NCBI GenBank assembly: GCA_039090855.1
Contig: CM077027.1
Span: 103,520,424 to 103,584,423, forward strand
Reading direction: 5' to 3'
From: Macrothele yani
Lineage: Eukaryota; Arthropoda; Arachnida; Araneae; Macrothelidae
DNA length: 64,000 bases
This document shows, piece by piece, positions 20,707 through 30,750 of the stretch. The number at the start of each line of letters is the position of its first letter. Positions within the stretch are counted from its first letter, which is position 1. The notes below the pieces were generated by a model. The model made no database searches. It worked only from the letters and a program-made list of their open reading frames with translations, and was not told where the DNA came from. Both the position numbers and the translations under genes were made by a program.

Positions 20707-21860
20707 TTATATCTCCATGTGATTGACCTTGTCACGTGCACTCTGTGACACACTTGGGTGAGTAGTATATAGTGACTCCGTGGGTGGGCATATTATTCTA
20801 CTGTAATAAAGGGAAAATCTGGATATCCACTCTTCTGCAATACTCTCCTGTTCTTGGTTAAGTTTTTTACCTCTGTATTTTGGATCCATGAGGTTTGCTA
20901 GAAAATGTTGTGCAACAATTGCTTGTTCAAACCTTTTTAAAAATCTAGATGGTATAGGGCTGCAGAATTTCTTCTTGTAGTAAATCCAGCTATATTTCAA
21001 GAGCAACTGAAACAGACGTTGCGTCTCTCTCTGAAGTGTGTCCAGTGTGCTAGCAACAACGTATTACTGCTTTTCCAGATTCATAGCTTCACAGTAAATG
21101 CCCATTTTATCCAAGATTTTTTTAAATAGATTGATCAAATTCCTCAATACCCTCTTAAGATATTTCTCTGTATTTGTGATATTTGGCCACAAATGTTTAA
21201 ACACAATCAGGATGAAAGTTGCACCTTTTTTCGATTGGTAGTTGTGGCATTAAGCCAAGCTTTTCTTTGAACTATTCATGTGGTTGATGTAGGCCTACGT
21301 TATGAAAATATTTTTTCACTGCCGCAATCTGCTTTAAAACAGTCTTTGGGGGAAACATCTTTTTCTAACAAATTCAACAGATTTGCTGAGCATCCATATG
21401 TTATGAAAGTTGGATATCTCTCATTTAAAATTGTCTACATTTTTATCATTTTGTTTTTGCTCTCAGTTACAACAGCAAAAACAGGTTTTCCAAATGTTTC
21501 TTTTCACTCCTTTATGGCCGCCTCTAATTTAGAAGCATAATGTTTTGCTGTTTTCTTTTCTGAACCAGTGTCATCAGCATACAGCAAAAAACTTTCTGTT
21601 CTGGTATGGACACTAATAGCTTGGACTGGCTCATTCTTCACACTGCACCAACCATCTATGGTAAGAGTCAAACTGCTTAATTTTATTTTTCTGAAAGCTG
21701 AGATTCAGTTTCTTTTGCTGTAGTATCAAACAGTTTTCCACCAGTGGCTTTTGCTGAGGGTGGTTGATGTCCAAGTCTCAGTGTTTCAATCATAATTTTA
21801 AACCAATCAAATTCTGCTGCATTGAATGGTATGTTAGCAGCATAAAAAAAATAGCCACTG
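20707..21860 (-). pseudogene. hAT-family transposase fossil
   Basis: Reading the minus strand from about 21860: NAAEFDWFKIMIETLRL, then LTIDGWCSVKNEPVQAISVHT (the strand carrying the first catalytic Asp), TYGCSANLLNLLEKDV and VKKYFHNVGLHQP, and finally FLANLMDPKYRGKKLNQEQ at 21006-20707. The order fits hAT transposases with a zinc-finger/DUF659-like body. Several stops and frameshifts break it, so it is ancient. The N-terminal BED finger and the terminal dimerisation box are not seen. Confidence 0.65.
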
Positions 21861-22054
21861 TTTTATCAAGAGATTCCTTTTAAAGGCCGTTTTGTACTTT
21901 TAAAACAGAATTTACTCATTTATTGTCGCTTCTTCGTTTTTTTACAACAGTACTGGAAAAAGCCCAATACCCCCCCCCCCAAACAATAAAACCCAAAAAA
22001 AAACAAGTGGGCTGGGTTTTTTCCAGGTTTTTTCAAACCCTGACACTAAGTAGT
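21861..22054. other. Short AT-rich spacer with C10 and A9 homopolymers
   Basis: Holds a C-run at about 21970 and A-runs nearby. No gene or repeat unit is recognised. Confidence 0.4.
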
Positions 22055-22905
22055 CTAGGAGCTGTTGGGGCACTCCTCCTTCAGAACACAGATAAGCTCC
22101 AGGATATTATCTGGAGGCAAATTTTGTTCAGCAATGTGTCTTGCCAGAGCTTCCCAAACATGTTCTGTGGGATTTAAGTCGAGGAAGTGCACTGGCGACT
22201 TTATTTGATGAATGTTCTTAGTCTCCAGCACTTCATCCACTGCTGCTGTGTGGTGGGATATGGTGGTGTCATCCATAACAAGAAATTCTTCACTCACAGA
22301 ACAGTCAAACATGACATAGGATAATTCCATTGCAATACCTTGCACCAATCACAGTTCCTTTGCCCAGCACTTGTAGCTCAGTATGTCCATTAAGCATAAT
22401 GCCAGCACCACTGTATCTGTCACTTTCCACAATATTTTCATGATTGTAAGCAGTTCCCAGATTAACTGACATCTGGAATCTGATAAGAGACTGAAACAAC
22501 TCTCATCTGTAAGAAGCACATCAGCCCATTCATCCTTTGTCGAGTTTTTATGAATATGATACCAATGCTCTACAGTAAACTCTGGATAAAGGGATGCATC
22601 TAACAGGCCTTTTAGGTGTATAGTTCTCCTTTTTGCAGCTGTGTTGCAACAGTTTGTTCAGATATCCATGTACCTGCAGTAGAGCATTGATTGCATTTCA
22701 GTGTTGTAAGCATAAATCAGTTTCATTTTTTGTGGTATAGTGAGGACTACCTCTGTGCAAGCATGTGGTACAAGTTCCAGTTGCTTCAAATGCTGCCCAG
22801 AGCCTGAAAGTAATGCTATGTGCAGTTCCAAATTTCTCTGGCAATATCAGTCATTCTACAACCTTCAAGTTTTGAAATAATCCTTCCCATGTAAAAATGG
22901 TGTCT
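22055..22905 (-). pseudogene. Tc1-like transposase fossil (DD34E)
   Basis: Minus strand from about 22905: GRIISKLEGCRMTDIARE (DNA-binding N-terminus), later YPEFTVEHWYHIH and LLTDESCFSLLSDSRCQL (first Asp), NIVESDRYSGAGIMLNGHT, GKGTVIGARY, the degraded DDTTISHHTAAV and finally LDLNPTEHVWEALARHIAE, with 34 residues between the second Asp and Glu. Numerous stops and substitutions make this clearly older than the elements at 13-19 kb. No inverted repeats were found. Confidence 0.72.
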
Positions 22906-22992
22906 TTGAGACATTACAATTTTGTCAATTCCTGTCATCCTTTCCATTGAAGCAAGAACACCATTGTAATGACAGTATGCTTAGGTCGAACT

Positions 22993-24310
22993 TTTTCATT
23001 TTATCCTTCCAAGTACACTCATTGACAATGAAATTTGCGCACCAAGAAGGAAGCATCGGATTGAACTGAAAATTTATGGACTTAATGATACAGATGAATG
23101 ATATGCATGATGGCAAAAACAGAGCTGCAGGACAATTACAGATGGATCTGTGGCACGCAGTCCTGTCATCTTCAATGGTGCGTCGCACTGCCTCCTTTGA
23201 GAGGTACATGCTGCTCCTTTGAGGAGGTACATGCTGCAATACGGTCATGGAGGCGAACATATGCCTGATGTTGTCCTGCAGTAGACTGGCCCACACATGT
23301 TGGACGGTGTGCTCCAAATCCCAGATAGTGCAGCCTGCCGGCAGCGGGCGTTTCAATTGGTCCCACACATGGTTGATAGGAGACATGTCCGGGGAGCGGG
23401 CAGGCCGTGGAAGTGTCTGGACATGACATAGGCAGTCCTGAGCATCCTGAGGCTTGTGTGGGCGGGCATTATCCTGCTGGTATAGCACACCTGGAATCCC
23501 AGCCAGGAATTAGAGCACATGGGGCCGTTGGATCTCGTCCACGTACCGCTGGCCTGTCAATTATCCACATACCACTACTAGAGCTGATCAGCTATCGTAG
23601 GCAATGGCTCCCCAGACCATAATGCCTGCAGTGGGGGAGGTGTGGCGCTCGATAGCGAGGTTGGGATTGTGCCGTTGTCCTGGGGACCTCTGCACTCGGA
23701 CGCGATCATCTGTCCCCAATACGAAGCGGCACTCATCGCTAAACACCACACATTGCTCTGGCATGGCACTACTGCACGCGGAGCCAGCGATGCTCCAGTG
23801 TTAATGGCAGCACACCCAAGGGGCGCTGGGATCGCAGGAGCTGCTACATCTGCCTGTATAGTGGACTGAGTCCCCGTGGGATCTGTTCATGCCTGGTGCA
23901 TGATCCGTCGATCCTCTCTACCGGCCGTCCTCCTGGTTTGTTTAGATACCCTCTACCATGTGTCAGTGCCGTCACGTGTCCACTGCTCCCAACACAGTCG
24001 GGCGGTATGGTCAGAGCGATCCACATTGCAGGTTATATGGCACGCCGACCACCCTGTCCGATGATACGGCCTCTCTCAAAGTCTGTAAGTTGCATAAATC
24101 AACATCTCTGGCGTCTACCCAGTATTCTTGTCACTCTGTACTTTTGCTTGCGTCAGCCGGTGCTTTCGCTTTCATGAGGCATCGACTACATGCCGGTTTG
24201 TGCTTGCAGCACCCCCACAGGGTGTGCGGTCATGCGCACTCACACCAAATGGGGATCATTTGCATACCAGCACGCACTCTAGCTAATTGGGTCTTTCCAA
24301 AAAAAGTGTA
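22993..24310 (-). mobile_element. Tc1-like element D fossil, DD32E clade
   Basis: A diverged terminal segment at about 23021-23055 (CATTGAC...GCGCACCAAGAAGGA) resembles the inverted repeats of the elements at 53024 and 54462, which also contain CACCAAGAAGGA. The 5' end near 24300 is not clearly matched. Between them lies a degraded transposase. Confidence 0.5.
23150..24095 (-). pseudogene. Tc1-like transposase of element D, degraded, DD32E-type spacing
   Basis: Starts MQLTDFERGRIIGQGG at 24095. Frames shift repeatedly, but landmarks persist: CNVDRSDHTARLCWEQW, the CLAMSAASYWG region (shifted SDECRF), then LYQQDNARPHKPQ and RSPDMSPINHVWDQLKRPLPA. The spacing from Asp (QQDN) to the Glu position (here Asn) is 32, the same as in the two elements at 53-55.8 kb. 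The catalytic Glu is replaced and the frame is broken, so it is inactive. Confidence 0.65.
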
Positions 24311-24475
24311 AATTTGAGATTTCAAAAATATTTTTTTGAAAATTATATTTACGCAATAACTTGATGTTTCAGTGATAACCAAGAGTGTGTACTTTATCAT
24401 AGTATAAAATTCAGTTTTATCAATCAAGTAATAGTAAGTGATTTTCTTTGTTTTCTGATGAGAAGTGGAAGATTT
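24311..24475. other. AT-rich spacer
   Basis: No coding or repeat feature recognised. It leads into the region with GTAACAGAGTGGACA motifs. Confidence 0.4.
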
Positions 24476-24894
24476 TGTCCACTCTGTTACACGAATAACT
24501 TTTGATTATTTTGTGGTAATTATTCATTTCAATTAAAATTTTTTTGCTGTAAATGTATGCAAATACATATATATTTACCATACATATTAATAAAGTTTCT
24601 CGTAAGTATAGATTATACTTATGCAAATACATATATATTTACCATACATATTAATAAAGTTTGCCTTAAGTATAGATTATACTTTTTATGATATTATAGT
24701 CCACTTTGTTACAGATTTTGGCATAATACTAGGAAAAAGTTAATTTTACTGTTATGTGTTCAATTTACATAACCATGTTTCTTATGTTTTAAACAAGTAA
24801 CACAGATCTTAAAACAGGTGAACACTTTTAATTCACAGTATTTCAGCTGTTTTACCCTGGAATGCCAAAACAACCTCCTGTAACAGAGTGGACA
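24476..24894. repeat. Left cluster of the GTAACAGAGTGGACA motif
   Basis: The 15-mer occurs at 24476-24490 (complement), in variant form at 24698-24712 (complement), and at 24880-24894 (plus). Together with the right cluster it flanks an intron-containing coding remnant. Subterminal repeated motifs like this are often transposase-binding sites in DNA transposons, but this is inference. Confidence 0.6.
24557..24684. repeat. 64-bp tandem duplication
   Basis: The unit starting ATGCAAATACATATATATTT occurs at 24557 and 24621, each ending AAGTATAGATTATACTT, with a few mismatches near the junction. The period is 64 bp. Confidence 0.85.
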
Positions 24895-24965
24895 ACTTTG
24901 TCCCCTTGGAAATACACCACTGGTTTAAGTATTTTAAATAAAGAAAAACACTCTTAATCTTTAGT

Positions 24966-26610
24966 TTATTGTTTATTAGTCAATAAATATTTTACATAAA
25001 AGAATCTTAAGCTTTCTGGTATACAACCACATTGTATGAAAACTCGTACATAGTACAGACGACCACCCTGCAACTTAAATTTGGGTTCAGGTAAAATTTG
25101 AACTATTTGGTTATAATAGATGAAGAAAATGTCCTCATCATCAGCTTGGAATAACTTCCCACTATTATTAATAGTCTTCAAATTCATCACTTTTACTTCT
25201 CCATTGTCATCCGCTTCTCCCTGTGCTACTACAACATACCTGTACATTAATTTATGCACAATGCCATCTGCTTTAAATCCTGCCAGCATGTGGTTTCCCT
25301 GCTTTGATATTATTGGGTGCAGCTTCCTTTGTAGTCTCTTCTTCACAGCCTTCGCCCAACGACATTTCATTAGACATAATCATTTTTCATTAGACATTTC
25401 ATTCTCTGAAGGAGGCCCATTACTACATTAAATGGGTGATGATGAGCAAATGTCTGATAGCTACATTTTTCTCTCTTTTTTATATACTTTTTGTGAAGAT
25501 TAGAAACTGTATCAAGATACCTTTTCTACTTTTTATCTTTCCTTTTAGTTGCCACTTCTTTTTTACCAGCAATAGCTCTGCTTATATAATCTCGGCAAAA
25601 AAAATTAGCATTTTTTTATATCGTGGATTTTTTTTTTTTTTTTTGCACAGATTAGTTGTCCTTTTAAACCCAAGCATTTAAATCTGAGTTCTTGCATGCA
25701 TTTATACTTTCTTTACAATTCCTGAAGCCAAAATATAACATAGCATGGCTTTTTTTAACTGCATGAAAAATAATTCTCTCTTAAAGAGTGTAATAATGTT
25801 GAGTGTATGAACAATTTCTGTGCAACTTTTTTTTTTTTTAACATCTTTCTGCTTGCCTTTTAAAACATTGTTTGAGCAGTATTTTTGTTTTGGACCTTGG
25901 TCGATTTTTTTAAGAATCGTGTTAATCTTATTTTGAGAATGAAAAACTTTCTTCCTGTACTTCTCATTTGACCTTTTCAAAGATTCAATTTTTCAGCTGT
26001 AAATTTTCTCTTGCTAGTTTTGTACAGTTTCATCTGTGTTTGTTGTATTTTGATTTTTGCTTCTGAATATTGTTGCTAAAAGACATAGGAAAGGGCAGTG
26101 TTGCTGTGGGTGTGCTTGTTACTTACTCTTCACTAACTTTTTGGTCAAGTGCAACTCTAGCTCTTTAACTCTTCTTAACTTCTGTCCACTTTTTTCGTTG
26201 TGCTCTCTGTGATTGTCCACTTAATGCATGTATTGTTTTTCTCTTGGAATGATATCTGAAAGAAAATTTTAAAATTCAAATAATTCTGACAATTGAAAGA
26301 TGTTCAGAATGTTAACAAATTTTTTCAAGAGCTCAAAGAAAATCATGCATAAGTGAAAAACATTAAAGGGAAAGGAACATTTCAGGGTTTTAAAAAATGT
26401 TGTTTATATAAAATCATGTAGAAACGAAAAATTATAAATATTAAACCTAAAACTCATTTTGCATCTTTGCTAAAGTTATCAATCAGCATTTATCCTCACA
26501 TACCTTTCAAGATCTTTTTTCTTATTTTCTTGTTCCCTCTGGAGATCTTGTTTCCACCTCTCTGGTAATGGCATTGTTGCTCTGCATTGCGCTCTTTTGG
26601 CATTAAACGG
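24966..26610 (-). pseudogene. Unrecognised intron-containing gene or transposon gene remnant
   Basis: Minus strand. One exon-like piece (about 26600-26504) reads MPLPERWKQDLQREQENKK and stops at a GTATGTG donor. The next (from 26255, after a CTTTCAG acceptor) continues in phase: the split AG|A codon gives Arg, then YHSKRKTIHALSGQSQRAQ and, after a 1-nt shift, VKELELHLTKKLVKS. Further down a charged stretch SNEKYRKKVFHSQNKI (about 25970) and an open C-terminal block 25370-24966 (KAVKKRLQRKLHPIISKQG, then GEADDNGEVKVMNLKTINN, ILPEPKFKLQGGRLYYV) follow. It resembles multi-copy uncharacterised invertebrate proteins rich in basic coiled-coil sequence. I cannot name it. Function unknown. Confidence 0.5.
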
Positions 26611-26722
26611 GGAGGGGGTAATCTTTGAGTATCAGATTACATGCACAAAATATTACTAAAAATGTCAATTTAAATGTTTAAATGGTTTTTATAGTAAAAG
26701 AGATTGCATGTTTGTTACAAAT

Positions 26723-27095
26723 TGTCCACTCTGTTACATTCCTTATGTAACAGAGTGGACAAAATGACCTTAAAAGCAGCATTGTAGGTTGAAAATTTCA
26801 AGTAATGATAAATAAGTTTAGACTAATAAACAGCTATTGGTCATGTACAATCTGTCAAGGATTTATTTCATTTTGAAACATTTGTAAGATAAAAATATTA
26901 ATGTAACAGAGTGAACATTTACTCAATGTATTGAAGTAATCACAGACATGAAATGCATCTTACCTTGTTCTTGAGGATTTAATTGAATATGGCTGACAGG
27001 AAGTGAAAACAAAACCCTTCAGGAACTTCAGTGATGTTGTCAACTCTAATGTAATTTCAAAATATTTTTTCTGATTTGCTGTAACAGAGTGGACA
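26723..27095. repeat. Right cluster of the GTAACAGAGTGGACA motif with a perfect 18-bp inverted repeat
   Basis: The motif occurs at 26723-26737 (complement), 26747-26761 (plus), 26903-26917 (plus, one mismatch) and 27081-27095 (plus). The first two are arms of a perfect inverted repeat with 18-bp arms and a 5-base loop, TTGTCCACTCTGTTACAT against its complement. It mirrors the left cluster across the coding remnant. Confidence 0.65.
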
Positions 27096-27223
27096 TAACA
27101 GAGCTGAATAAAGTATGGGACACACAAATAAAAACAGTTATCGCACCCACCCACACAAAAAAAATGTTTTTTGTCAATACTTTTTATAACTAGGAGTTTT
27201 CTCACATACGAGTCAAATAGCAA

Positions 27224-27700
27224 TTATAACTCTTAACCATCAAATAGGAAACTTCTTTGAACTTTTCAAATTTGAGTCTGGGACAACAGATATTCTCTAT
27301 CCTGCTATAAACAATAATTTCTGTAAATTACTGTATTTGATCTAGCACTATATAAAAAATACCTGACCGAAAAAATAAAATAAGGAACAAGAGACAAACA
27401 CAGTTACCTTTGAAAACCCCACCATTATTTAAATTAAAAAAATCATACTTTCTCGAACATGGTTTTTGCACTTTTTTTCGGAATGACCCCATTAGCAAAG
27501 TTTCACGGTTGTAGTGTGTTTTCTCCTAGGTGCCCAAATTTCATAGCCCTTGATTGTATAATAGTAGCACATGTCCCCAACATGTTCAAGCCGAAAGTTA
27601 GCATATATATTTACATGCTTTCTGTTTTGCAGTACACAGTACCACACATTGCCACAAGGGGATTTGTCTGATTTAGGTAGTATTTGTCCTTAAGTTTTGA
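27224..27700. other. AT-rich spacer, possible intron of the gene to the right
   Basis: No coding feature is seen. The T-rich sequence leads into a polypyrimidine tract and TAG acceptor at 27793-27795. Confidence 0.35.
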
Positions 27701-27795
27701 ACACCAGTGTATATATCATGTTTTATGATTGTATGTTTCTCACTGATTAAATTCTTAAACTTTATTATAATTCTTTGTTTTGTTCCAATTTCTAG

Positions 27796-28387
27796 TGTTG
27801 GTTACTATGGACAATCGCAGGTTACCAGTGGACAAAGTTTTGTTGACGAGCATCAAATGGTTACTCCCCAAAATGATGCAGACTGTTCGTCAGTGCATAT
27901 TGATCAAATTGTGACATCTGCAGACACTTCCTTGGCAAATTCTTTGATGACATTTACAGAGCTTGTTCAAGTTGCTACTGAAACAAATGAACTTGGAATA
28001 AAATTGAGTGGTGGTGATGAAACAGTCTCTCACAGTATTCCTGAACTTGAAGACTATTCCAGTTCCTCAGTAGCCACAGTAGGTCTGAACTGTGAAGAAT
28101 ATGCCAGTGCCACTACAGCAGCACAGCATCCAGACAGTGCCATTTATCAAGAACAATTACCTTGTGCATGTGGTGCAGAGATTTCTGGAAATAAAGATGA
28201 ACAGTGTGTACCAGAACACCTTGTGGATGAAGAGAATACTTTAGTCAGATCTAGTGCCAAAGAAATGCACTCCATTTCCCAGCAAAATAAGATTCATCTT
28301 GAAATCGGTTCGGAAGAACAGCAGCAAGCACCTCAGCAATTCATAGACTTTGTAAATACAGAAATAACTTTGTTCACAGCTAAATAA
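27796..28387 (+). CDS. Probable last coding exon of an unidentified host gene
   Basis: A clear acceptor (TTCCAATTTCTAG) ends at 27795, and an unbroken frame of about 197 codons follows to the TAA at 28385-28387, with the first codon split (phase 1). The peptide (VGYYGQSQVTSGQSF, acidic and Ser/Thr-rich, later PCACGAEISGNKDEQC and EEQQQAPQQFIDFV) has low hydrophobicity and no membrane segment. Base composition is more GC-rich than the flanks and codon use looks coding. An acidic, disordered C-terminal tail of a nuclear or regulatory protein is possible, but I recognise no domain. No upstream exon is identified in this window. The frame is also open upstream from 27707, but that part is hydrophobic and intron-like. 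Confidence 0.5.
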
Positions 28388-29200
28388 GACATCCAACTTG
28401 TACTTGATTGTGTTACCTTGCCATCAAGAGGTAAACCTTTGTATCATATAGGACTCTGTGGAAATGTTATTATTCTAGGTTCTTAGATAAAGATTGCAGT
28501 TAGATGCTGTTCTTTATAATAATATCTAACCCTTCATGTTGGTGTTGATGGACTGATAAATGAAGGTTCTAAGTGTTGCCACTGAGCTTAGTTTGTTGCC
28601 ATGTAATATAGACTAGAGTTAGATGGCCCTTTTGGGATAGTTTATTTAATATTTTTTAGCAGACATTAAAAAAGAAAGTAAAATTTTAATGGATTGATGA
28701 TTTGTTAAATATCTTGATATCAAAGATTATGTGTATTTTTCTCATGAGTGACTTTTCTTTCAGACTGTCATATTTTTTAAATGACCTGCTTTCAAAATGT
28801 ACACGATGTTGCTTTTCATTGTCATGCTTTTTCTTGTATGTTTTGTGTGTTTGCATTTGCTGTGTTCTGAAAAATGTTTACATTGCTATGTTATTTGATT
28901 ATCTGCACAGTGCAGAAGGCAATCTGATCAAACACTTGTATTACTTTTTGTGGGAGCAGAGGGGGCAAGAAGGAGTTTAATGGTTCTACCAAGATTTTTT
29001 GCTCCAGAAGAGAGTATCAGTATTACAGTGAGTATCTAAGGTTCCTTTTAAAATGTATGTGAAACAGAACATTATATCTTTGTCCTGATTATCCATTGGC
29101 AAATCACACCAGAAAAGATTGCCATACTTACATTGTTTACGTCATTGTAACAAAACTGGAAAATTAAGTAAAACAGCATTTTTAGGAAATTTAGCAGAGA
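28388..29200 (+). other. Probable 3' UTR and downstream spacer
   Basis: AT-rich sequence after the stop, with no canonical AATAAA that I can place with confidence. GATAAATG near 28555 and ATTAAA near 28668 are possible weak polyadenylation signals. The Cys/Leu-rich open frame at 28702-28980 looks like chance. Confidence 0.35.
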
Positions 29201-30750
29201 AACATTGTTTAGGCCACGCAGACCTCCTATATATCCTATATTTCTTCAGAATTCCGTAAAAACGTCCTATTTTGTCCTATATTTCTGATGATCTATAAAT
29301 CCTATTTCGTTGGAAAAATCTTTATATCCTATAATAATGTTTCATATATTGTTTTATTTTTGCAATGTTCTGTCACTTTTAGGTAGTTTTTTTTGTTGTT
29401 GTTTTGTTTTTTTCCCTGAAATTTAAAAGTATTCTTAGCCTTGTTACAGTTTGGAAGTCAGTGTAATAATGTTTGGCAAGTGATCGGCTGAAGTTTGCCA
29501 AAAATGTCATACATAACTGCACCCACAACAAAACTGCCTGGTTGGAGCACATGACTGACTGGGGCTGCATTCGCCACTGGCGAACCGTAACCGCTGTCAT
29601 CTTGTAAAAGTTTTGTATTCGGTTGAGTTTTGCTGAATAAGGGTAGTGAAAACGCTTTCTCGATAGTTCTAGGATAATCATTTTGGATTCCGTAATCAGT
29701 AGAAGTGCATATTAAGGCTTTGTTTGTGGAGGGATTTTATAGTTCGCTTTTTTGCATGATTTTTTTTAAATTATTATTTAGCAAAGCAGTTTTAGTACAT
29801 GCAGCGGAGTACTTTACGGTAATGCATTTCTTGTTTTTTTGGCACTAATAGTTTTTTAGTGTATGGAAAAGAAAATGCCAGCATATAAAATGAGGTTCAG
29901 GGAAGAATGGTTTGAATTTTTGGATAAAAATAAAGTTAAAATGAGTGAGTGGTGTACAAAGGTAAGGATGAATTTCATGTGTATTGTTCGTTTTGCAAAG
30001 CTGAAGTTACTGTCAGCAATAGCGGTAAGTTACAACTGCTGCAGCATTCTGGTACATCCCAGCACAACAATAATGTTTCACCGCTTCGTTTGGATAAATC
30101 CAAGTGTAAGTTTAAGAAAGTGATAACAAGAAGTGGAGATAGTGGCGTTGCTTTAGATCGAAGTGCAGGTGCATCAACTACTGGCACAGTCCCAAGTTGG
30201 TGTTTAAAAGAAGATGAAAAAGGATTACTTGCTCTGAAATATTATGGATTGCCCATGTTGCTTTAAACAACTATTCGTTTAATTCATGTGATGGCATTGT
30301 TGACTTATTTTCACAGATGTTTCCTGAGGTCCCTCAAACAATGATGATAGGAATGCATTTATTTCCTAGCAAAATAGCATATGCCATATCCCATAGACTA
30401 GGTCCCTATTTCTTGAAACTGTTATTGGAGGATGTAAAAGTAGGTAACTCTTTTTTTGCTATTATGTATGATGAAACTACAAATGAAGCAAACCTCAAAC
30501 AGCTGGACTTTTATATAAGGTATTAGAGTACTACTAAAAATTGCATGCAAGAAAGCTACATTGGTAGTGAATTTATGGAGCATGCAACAGCTGCAAAAAT
30601 ATCAACTGCTATTAATTCATGTTTAGATTCCTGTGTAAACCTCAAGTACTTATTAATTCTAGGTTCTGATGGACCTAATATTAATTCTAGGTTCTGGTGG
30701 ACCTAATGTCAACAAAGCAGTGTTTAAAATATTGGATAAGTATGTAAACA
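29200..30750 (+). mobile_element. hAT transposon E, left part (interrupted at 30750)
   Basis: The left flank has repeated TCCTATAT-type words (29230-29330). A BED-like zinc finger follows, and the element is split at 30750 by another hAT-like element. The right part is 37713-39250. Removing the insertion and one copy of AAACA (30746-30750 / 37708-37712) rejoins the frame (DKYVNSIRSCDG). Confidence 0.7.
29863..30745 (+). pseudogene. hAT E transposase, N-terminal half
   Basis: A BED-type zinc finger (YCSFCKAEVTVSNSGKLQLL, then H-x4-H in QHSGTSQH) is in the frame at 29949-30266. After a frameshift near 30240 come NSCDGIVDLFSQMFPEVPQ, HLFPSKIAYAISHRLGPYF and the catalytic-Asp strand IMYDETTNEANLKQLDFYIRY, then a stop at 30524-30526, EFMEHATAAKIS and LGSDGPNIN. 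These are ordered landmarks of a hAT transposase that would bind terminal repeats with its finger and cut them. Several frameshifts and a short duplication (LILGS near 30655-30690) show decay. Confidence 0.7.

Noticed and set aside
25436..25681. Phe-rich open frames at 25436-25681 and 57842-58096
   Set aside because: Translations of T- or A-runs; low complexity without coding evidence.
28702..28980. Cys/Leu-rich 92-codon open frame after the host exon
   Set aside because: No motif, AT-rich composition and position in a probable 3' UTR. Likely chance.
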